From contig JAFQQV010000058.1 in NCBI GenBank assembly GCA_017410425.1, forward strand, positions 1 to 63,541: 63,541 nt of DNA, given 5' to 3'. The notes under the pieces are model-generated. The model searched no databases. It was not told the DNA's origin and worked only from the letters and a program-made list of their open reading frames with translations. The translations under genes were made by a program, and so were the position numbers. Positions 58,956 through 63,541 of this stretch are shown here, one piece after another (the first letter of the stretch is position 1; each line of letters starts with the position of its first letter). Origin of the DNA: Oscillospiraceae bacterium (GTDB taxonomy: Bacteria; Bacillota; Clostridia; Oscillospirales; Oscillospiraceae).

Positions 58956-59365
58956 TGGTACGCGAGATAATGAAGGACGAGGCCTTTCTGGCCCAGCCCT
59001 CAGTACCGGCCACGGCTGATGATATTGATATTGCCCGTGATTTGCTGGAGACACTTATCGCCCATAAGGACGGCTGTGTCGGCATGGCGGCAAATATGAT
59101 TGGCGTTTCAAAGTGCATCATCGCTTTTGAAAACGGGGATGAGTACATGATTATGTTCAACCCCGAGATCGAAAAATACTCCCAGCCCTATACGACTGAG
59201 GAAGGCTGCCTTTCTCTCAGCGGCAGGCGGCAGACCAAACGCTATAAGAACATCAAGGTGAAGTATTATAACGAGGCTTTCCAGCTTCGCCATAAGAGCT
59301 TTTCCGGCTGGACCGCCCAGATAATCCAGCATGAGATTGACCACTGCAAGGGCATAATAATATGA
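58955..59365 (+). CDS. def: Peptide deformylase-like protein with altered motif 1
   Basis: This 136-residue protein has the three deformylase motifs as CVGMAANMIG, EEGCLSLSGRR and IIQHEIDHCKGI. Metal ligands (Cys of EGCLSL, both His of HEIDH) and the catalytic Glu are present. The conserved Gln of motif 1 (GLAANQIG) is Met here, and the protein ends right after motif 3. The short form resembles a Firmicute subgroup. It may deformylate proteins less efficiently or act on other formyl compounds. The stop overlaps the next start. Confidence 0.82.
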   Translation: MVREIMKDEAFLAQPSVPATADDIDIARDLLETLIAHKDGCVGMAANMIGVSKCIIAFENGDEYMIMFNPEIEKYSQPYTTEEGCLSLSGRRQTKRYKNIKVKYYNEAFQLRHKSFSGWTAQIIQHEIDHCKGIII

Positions 59366-60087
59366 AGCGTTTTTATGAAAAGCATGAGCTGGCTTTTGCT
59401 ATAATCTGGATACTTGTCTACGTCAATCTTTTCAGCATGGCGGACAATGCCTCCAGAGCCATGGGCACTGAAAAGCTGATCACATTCCCGGTGGCCGCTG
59501 CAATGAGCATTGTTTTGCTCCTGTGGCTTAAGAAAAACGGCCTGTTTGAAAAGTATGGACTCTGCGCCCCCAGAGCCAGTGCCCGGCAGTTTCTGTACTA
59601 CCTGCCTCTACTGCTGATCGTGTCCTGCAACGCATGGTTTGGTCTGCAGCTTAATATGAGCGTTTTGGAGAGCCTTCTCTATGTGCTCAGCATGCTCTGC
59701 GTGGGTTTTCTGGAAGAAGTGATTTTCCGCGGCCTGCTGTTCAAGGCCATGTGCCGGGACAGCGTGAAAGCTGCAATCATTGTCTCCAGCATCAGCTTCG
59801 GCATCGGACACATCGTGAATCTTTTCAACGGCAGCGGGGCGGAGCTTTTGCCCACCATGCTGCAGGTTTGCTATGCCGTGGCTGCGGGCTTCATGTTCGT
59901 GATTATCTTCCATCGCAGCGGCTCCCTCATTCCCTGCATTTTAACCCACAGCGGCATCAATATGCTCAGCGCCTTTGGCGTGGAGCCGGGAAATCCGGGC
60001 AGGATTTTTTCTGCTGCAGCGCTGTGTGTCATTTCGCTGGGCTATGCCATATATCTGGATAGAAAGTTTGGAGGCAGCGAACAATGA
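59362..60087 (+). CDS. CPBP-family intramembrane metalloprotease (CAAX/Abi type)
   Basis: This 241-residue membrane protein has seven or eight hydrophobic segments. The catalytic motifs are EEVIFRGLLFKAM (EExxxR) near residue 120, FGIGHIVNLF (FxxxH) and TLQ-H replaced by ILTHSGINMLS (HxxxN/B). The CPBP family includes prenyl-protein proteases and bacteriocin self-immunity proteins. It overlaps the previous gene by four bases and the next lipoprotein gene by four, so the three are tightly coupled. Confidence 0.87.
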   Translation: MKRFYEKHELAFAIIWILVYVNLFSMADNASRAMGTEKLITFPVAAAMSIVLLLWLKKNGLFEKYGLCAPRASARQFLYYLPLLLIVSCNAWFGLQLNMSVLESLLYVLSMLCVGFLEEVIFRGLLFKAMCRDSVKAAIIVSSISFGIGHIVNLFNGSGAELLPTMLQVCYAVAAGFMFVIIFHRSGSLIPCILTHSGINMLSAFGVEPGNPGRIFSAAALCVISLGYAIYLDRKFGGSEQ

Positions 60088-60878
60088 AAAGAATGACTGC
60101 ATTTTTGCTCTGCTTGGTTTGCCTTATGTGTCTTGCGGCCTGCGGCTCAAAGGAACCGGCGGTGGAGTATTACATCAGCCGGCGGCAGCTTGAGCACAGC
60201 ACTGGGGATGTTAACCTGAGCGTAACCGAGTATGACGATCAGTGGCGCATGCTCTCTGTCGACACCTATCTCAACGGCGAAATCTCCTCCCGGCTTGATT
60301 ACAGCTACAGTGAGGACGAAAGCCTTGTGACGGTGAAAAGCAGCTCCAGGCTTTACGGAGAAAGTATCGCTGAGTACCGGCAGAAATTTGACGCTGAGGG
60401 TAGGCTTTCAAAGTCCGTTGCCTATAATGACGGTGAGCTTGTGGGCTCCACCGAGTATAGCTATGACGCCGAAGGGCGGGAGCGTGAGCTTGTAAGCCGT
60501 GACCCCAATGGGGAGGTATACTCAAGGCTTATATATGAGTACGATAAGAAGGGAAATCTCATTTCCCAAAGCGTAGAAACTCCCGCCTATACCTCAAAGC
60601 AGGAGCATAGCTACGACAAGGCGGGACAGCTTATAAGCACCAAAAGCTACCGCAACGGAAGCCTTGAAAGCTGCGCAGAATACACCTGGGAAGACAATGT
60701 CCGTCATGGGAGCAGCTATGATGCGGAGGGTAAGCTGATCGGCACGAACCTTGCCGTATATGACGAATTTGGCAACATTCTTGTGGAAGACAGTTTCGAC
60801 ATTCTCGGCACACTCCAGCTGCACAGTCAGTATGAATATATCGGCACTGACGGCAGCATCTCAAGCGGTATAAACTGA
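60084..60878 (+). CDS. YD/RHS-like repeat lipoprotein
   Basis: This 264-residue lipoprotein has lipobox LAACGS with Cys at residue 20. The mature part has repeats of about 20 residues of the type EYSYDAEGRERELVSRD and YEYDKKGNLISQSV, with YDK-G-L consensus as in YD/RHS beta-sheet repeats. Such repeats often bind sugars or form shells; here they are few and without a toxin domain, so a surface or envelope role is the simplest reading. It is the last gene of the operon. Confidence 0.78.
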   Translation: MKRMTAFLLCLVCLMCLAACGSKEPAVEYYISRRQLEHSTGDVNLSVTEYDDQWRMLSVDTYLNGEISSRLDYSYSEDESLVTVKSSSRLYGESIAEYRQKFDAEGRLSKSVAYNDGELVGSTEYSYDAEGRERELVSRDPNGEVYSRLIYEYDKKGNLISQSVETPAYTSKQEHSYDKAGQLISTKSYRNGSLESCAEYTWEDNVRHGSSYDAEGKLIGTNLAVYDEFGNILVEDSFDILGTLQLHSQYEYIGTDGSISSGIN

Positions 60879-60888
60879 TATAAACAAA

Positions 60889-60923
60889 AATAAAGCCTGA
60901 CATTGAGTCAGGCTTTATTTTTT
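60889..60923. terminator. Bidirectional terminator after the lipoprotein gene
   Basis: AATAAAGCCTGAC/GTCAGGCTTTATT with a five-base loop lies between convergent genes. Confidence 0.88.
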
Positions 60924-61710
60924 ATCTCCATATTGCGTTGAGCTTTTTTCTGGGTACAGTGCGCTGATACTTTACATCCGGCCAGCCGAAGCACAGACAG
61001 TTGACCACCTGATCATCCTCAGCAAGACCGAGAAACTCCCGTATATTTCTGCTGATTGCTGCCATGCGCACGAAAAAGCCCACATACAGCATGCCCAAGC
61101 CCTGAGACACGGCCTGCAGCTCCATGTCGGCTGCGGCGATGGTGGCGTTTACGGTGTGGGGAGACACGGTGAGGATGATTACCGGGGCACCCTTGAAAAG
61201 GAAATTGTCATCGGAAAAGTCCATGCGGTCCCGGCTGTAGGGAGGGGGAAAGACCTTCCTGAAACTCTCCTCGTCCTGCTCATAGCTTCTCAGCTCTGCC
61301 ATGGAAAGCTCGCGCAGCTTTTCAGTCTCCTCGCTGAAAACAATGTACCTAACGTTCTGGGCATTGCTGGCGGTGGGGCTGAAGCGGCCCGCCTCCAGAA
61401 TCTTTTCAAGCTCGGCCTTGTCCACGCCCTGCTTTTTGAAATGGCGGATGGAGCGGCGGGTCTTGATGGCGTGGAGCATGGTATCGGCGTCGATTCCAAA
61501 GCCCTTGCCCACAGGCTCCACATCTGCCATGTCGTAGTTTTCACCCACGAAGCTGACGGCCTCGCTGGGGCAGATTGCAACACAATGGCCGCACATGAAG
61601 CAGCCCTTTATAATCTCTGCCTTGCCGGACTCAAGACTTATGGCCTTGCCCAGACAGTCTCCTGCGCAGAGCCCGCAGCCTATGCATTTTTCTTTGTCGA
61701 TGTGTACCAT
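60922..61710 (-). CDS. Nitroreductase with N-terminal 2[4Fe-4S] ferredoxin domain
   Basis: This 262-residue protein carries two cluster motifs, CIGCGLCAGDC and CFMCGHCVAIC, in the first 50 residues. The nitroreductase fold follows from about residue 75 (IKTRRSIRHFKKQGVDKAEL, GRFSPTASNAQN, with FMN-binding Arg residues). It would pass electrons from reduced ferredoxin to flavin and then to nitro- or other acceptors. The start follows the previous gene by one base, so the two are co-translated. Confidence 0.9.
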   Translation of the reverse strand: MVHIDKEKCIGCGLCAGDCLGKAISLESGKAEIIKGCFMCGHCVAICPSEAVSFVGENYDMADVEPVGKGFGIDADTMLHAIKTRRSIRHFKKQGVDKAELEKILEAGRFSPTASNAQNVRYIVFSEETEKLRELSMAELRSYEQDEESFRKVFPPPYSRDRMDFSDDNFLFKGAPVIILTVSPHTVNATIAAADMELQAVSQGLGMLYVGFFVRMAAISRNIREFLGLAEDDQVVNCLCFGWPDVKYQRTVPRKKLNAIWR

Positions 61711-61711
61711 A

Positions 61712-62206
61712 TCAGCGCCTCACATATCTGATCTTGCAGACACCGTCACCTCTGGCAATGGTGGCGGGCAGATCCAGCTCACAGCCGTAGCTCTTGCCGA
61801 TGCCCCGGTCGCCGCACATGGCGTAGTCGCAGAGACAGCTGATTTCCTCGTCGCTGCAGCCCTGCTTCTGCCAGGCTTTGACCAGAGGACAATAGTGGAA
61901 GTCAATGTCCAGATGGTCATCGTCACAGCGGAGAATCTGCATCTCAAATACCCACTGGGCAGCCTTGGAAAACAGAGTCTTTTTAAGGCCCTTCAGGCTG
62001 GTGGTGCCGCCTTTTTTCACAAGGTTTCCGCCCTGATAAAGGCCGCAGCGCATGATGGCATCAGGTGCAAATTTCTCAGCCTCAAGGCCATGCTTCTTAG
62101 CCTCGTCCAGCAGCAGATACATCCACAGTGCCCGGTGCTCCAGCTGCTCGCGGATGGCAACGATAAGGGGATTTTTGATCTTAGGTTCGTTTACAACTTT
62201 GCTCAT
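61712..62206 (-). CDS. L-2-amino-thiazoline-4-carboxylate hydrolase family protein
   Basis: This 164-residue protein has the family marks FHYCPLVKAWQKQGCSDEEI and CDYAMCGDRGIGKSYG, with several conserved cysteines. Named members hydrolyse the cyclic cysteine precursor ATC, but most homologues in anaerobic Clostridia are of unknown role. GGAGGG precedes the ATG (MSKVVNEPKI), which is chosen over a start five codons earlier. It lies between an SPL-like radical SAM gene and the nitroreductase gene, 21 bases and one base away. Confidence 0.75.
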   Translation of the reverse strand: MSKVVNEPKIKNPLIVAIREQLEHRALWMYLLLDEAKKHGLEAEKFAPDAIMRCGLYQGGNLVKKGGTTSLKGLKKTLFSKAAQWVFEMQILRCDDDHLDIDFHYCPLVKAWQKQGCSDEEISCLCDYAMCGDRGIGKSYGCELDLPATIARGDGVCKIRYVRR

Positions 62207-62227
62207 TTTTCTACCCTCCATGATATT

Positions 62228-63091
62228 TCAAAACAAACTCATCTGAGTATCTTTTTCTTCAAATTCATTCAAATAAGCAAAAATTTCATCGTTATTGTGC
62301 ATTATCCCGGCGCTTTCACAGCGCTGATGGAACAGGGCTGAAAGCTCATGCTTACGCGGGCTTGCAATCTCATAGGCATTGCCCCAGCGGCGGATGTATT
62401 CATCCTTCAGGCCGGGAAAATGTCTGTCCAGTGCATTATAAAAATATTCCCGGTTCCCATCACGGAGCGTAAGGCCCATGCCAAAGTTGATGATGCCCCG
62501 GACTTTGGCCTGCTCACAGTAATCCAGAATGCCGTTTATGTTTTCTGCGCTATCGTTTATAAGCGGCAGGATGGGGCAAAGCCATACTACGGTGGGGATA
62601 CCTGCATCTTTCAGCACCTTAAGGGCTTCTACGCGCTTTGCGCTGCTGCACACTCCCGGCTCAAGGATTTTGCAGAGCTTTTCATCAAAGGTGGTCAGGG
62701 TCATCTGTACCACACATTTTGCCTGTTCATTGATGGCCTGAAGCAGATCAATGTCCCGCAGCACAAGGTCGGATTTCGTTATCAGTGTGGCACCGAAACC
62801 GTACTTATGTATCAGCTCCAGCGCCTGGCGGGTGTAGCCCAGCTCCTTTTCCAGGGGCATATAGGGGTCTGACATGGAGCCGGTACCAATCATGCAGACT
62901 TTGCGTCTGCGGCGCAGGGCATCGACCAAAAGGCTGAGTGAGTTTTCCTTGACCTCAATGTCTTCAAACTCATGCTCCATGCCATAGCAGTGGCTGCGGG
63001 AGTCGCAGTAAATGCAGCCGTGCTGGCAGCCCCGGTAGAGATTCATGCCGTTTCGGGCAGAGAGTATGCTTTTGGCCTGAACATAGTGCAT
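62228..63091 (-). CDS. SPL-like radical SAM protein with possible sliding-clamp-binding tail
   Basis: This 287-residue radical SAM enzyme has GCQHGCIYCDSRSHCY near residue 21 (CxxxCxxC), TGSMSDPYMPLE (SAM-binding) and ATLITKSDLVLRDIDLL in the barrel. It belongs to the broad spore photoproduct lyase-like group whose members repair or modify nucleic acids. The last residues read TQMSLF, close to the QLSLF/QLDLF motif by which proteins bind the DNA polymerase sliding clamp. It is the first gene of a three-gene leftward operon. The start follows GGGGGATATTC. Confidence 0.85.
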   Translation of the reverse strand: MHYVQAKSILSARNGMNLYRGCQHGCIYCDSRSHCYGMEHEFEDIEVKENSLSLLVDALRRRRKVCMIGTGSMSDPYMPLEKELGYTRQALELIHKYGFGATLITKSDLVLRDIDLLQAINEQAKCVVQMTLTTFDEKLCKILEPGVCSSAKRVEALKVLKDAGIPTVVWLCPILPLINDSAENINGILDYCEQAKVRGIINFGMGLTLRDGNREYFYNALDRHFPGLKDEYIRRWGNAYEIASPRKHELSALFHQRCESAGIMHNNDEIFAYLNEFEEKDTQMSLF

Positions 63092-63141
63092 GAATATCCC
63101 CCCTTAGTTATAAAGATAATAACACAGGCTTAAAAAAATAA

Positions 63142-63264
63142 AAAGCCTCCCTTGTTAAAGGGAGGTGGCAAAACCGAAGGTTTTGACGGAGGGATTCAAA
63201 AAACAATGATTCTGAATCCCCCAGTCAGCTTCGCTGACAGCCCCCTTTAACAAGGGGGCCTTTA
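63142..63264. repeat. Complete palindromic MITE-like repeat
   Basis: Terminal inverted repeats GCCTCCCTTGTTAAAGGGAG and its near complement CCCCCTTTAACAAGGGGGCC enclose two smaller hairpins (AAACCGAAGGTTTT and GTCAGCTTCGCTGAC) and a GGATTC..GAATCC pair. Length is about 120 bases, and no open frame is present. Half copies lie at 10201-10249 and 20216-20256. It may be moved by a transposase encoded elsewhere. Confidence 0.7.
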
Positions 63265-63275
63265 AATTTGTCGCA

Positions 63276-63541
63276 TTAATGGGTCTCGGTCAGCTCGCGG
63301 TAGTAGGCAAAGAGTTCTTCCTCAGTCTCGAAGGTTGCAAGGTACATCATGTCTGCCATTGCGCCGGAGAGTGCCTCGGGAACGCGCTCTGCAATCTTCC
63401 TGCAGTGGCCGTACTTTGCCATGATGGCATCGTGGTCCATGACGAAGTTCTTGCCGTCGCGGCGGCCGCAGAAGCCTGCAAAGTGATGGGGACGGCTCAT
63501 GTCCATGGTGCTCTCATCGAAGGCGACCATGTCAGCCCAGA
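63276..63541 (-). CDS. ATP-grasp ligase-like protein, C-terminal part (runs off the window)
   Basis: The last 87 residues of a protein homologous to the ATP-grasp gene at 45,673: WADMVAFDESTMDM here against WADMVTSGENHQYM, then RRDGKNFV and AKYG-type sequence, and the tail ETEEELFAYYREL. The 5' part is outside the window, so length and motifs cannot be checked. Whether it is a recent duplicate cannot be judged. Confidence 0.75.
   Translation of the reverse strand, partial: WADMVAFDESTMDMSRPHHFAGFCGRRDGKNFVMDHDAIMAKYGHCRKIAERVPEALSGAMADMMYLATFETEEELFAYYRELTETH

Overview
The window looks like chromosome from a Gram-positive anaerobic gut Clostridia-type bacterium, probably Oscillospiraceae/Ruminococcaceae. 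This is inferred from GC-rich third codon positions, AGGAGG-type ribosome sites, lipoprotein substrate-binding proteins with short Lys-rich signal peptides, tungstate genes, and short palindromic repeats of a kind common in gut Clostridia. No rRNA, CRISPR array or prophage is visible.

Region 1 (1-5,290) is a molybdenum/tungsten cofactor cluster: the end of a MogA/MoaB protein, MoaE, a small unknown protein, the tungstate ABC transporter TupABC, a radical SAM maturase-like protein and a Mop (molbindin) protein. The TupA protein appears circularly permuted. A 22-bp tandem-repeat motif lies about 100 bp upstream of both leftward transcription units.

Region 2 (5,288-9,110) is a small integrated element in the 3' end of guaA. 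It has a tyrosine integrase, a 14-bp att duplication and two cargo genes (an Abi/HEPN-like protein and a DUF2971 protein), which form a plausible defence cargo. Region 3 (9,111-19,483) runs leftward: four tandem exported leucine-rich-repeat paralogues, then nadE, purB and purA, then guaA (ATP-pyrophosphatase part only).

Region 4 (19,500-20,300) and a second site (30,650-31,330) carry tRNA-Asp, tRNA-Thr and tRNA-Gln. At the Thr and Gln loci the tRNA 3' tail plus a terminator hairpin is duplicated downstream, separated by a twin-hairpin repeat. That repeat keeps its apical loop while its stems change in a compensated way. A further copy follows purA. I regard this as the best candidate for an undescribed element.

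Region 5 (20,400-30,600) holds a polysaccharide pyruvyl transferase, a MurJ-like flippase, a fumarylacetoacetase-family enzyme, a VWA protein/AAA+ ATPase/KTSC-like membrane protein operon, a DivIVA-like coiled-coil protein, an AzlC-phosphatase-barstar triple fusion and a DUF3810 metalloprotease.

Region 6 (31,341-41,580) is a complete alpha-mannoside utilisation operon: a divergent AraC regulator, a sugar ABC importer, GH38 alpha-mannosidase, a lyxose/mannose isomerase, an aldose epimerase and fructokinase. It would take mannose to fructose-6-phosphate through free fructose. Region 7 (41,670-47,860) holds sbcD/sbcC, an ATP-grasp ligase and an esterase.

Region 8 (47,904-56,234, leftward) is a second sugar operon with an RbsABC-type importer, two Gfo/Idh/MocA oxidoreductases, two TIM-barrel isomerases and an arylamine N-acetyltransferase. 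Region 9 (56,684-63,541) has an aminotransferase, a CpXC/deformylase/CPBP/YD-repeat lipoprotein operon, a ferredoxin-nitroreductase, an ATC-hydrolase-like protein, an SPL-like radical SAM protein ending in a possible sliding-clamp motif, a palindromic MITE-like repeat and the end of a second ATP-grasp paralogue.
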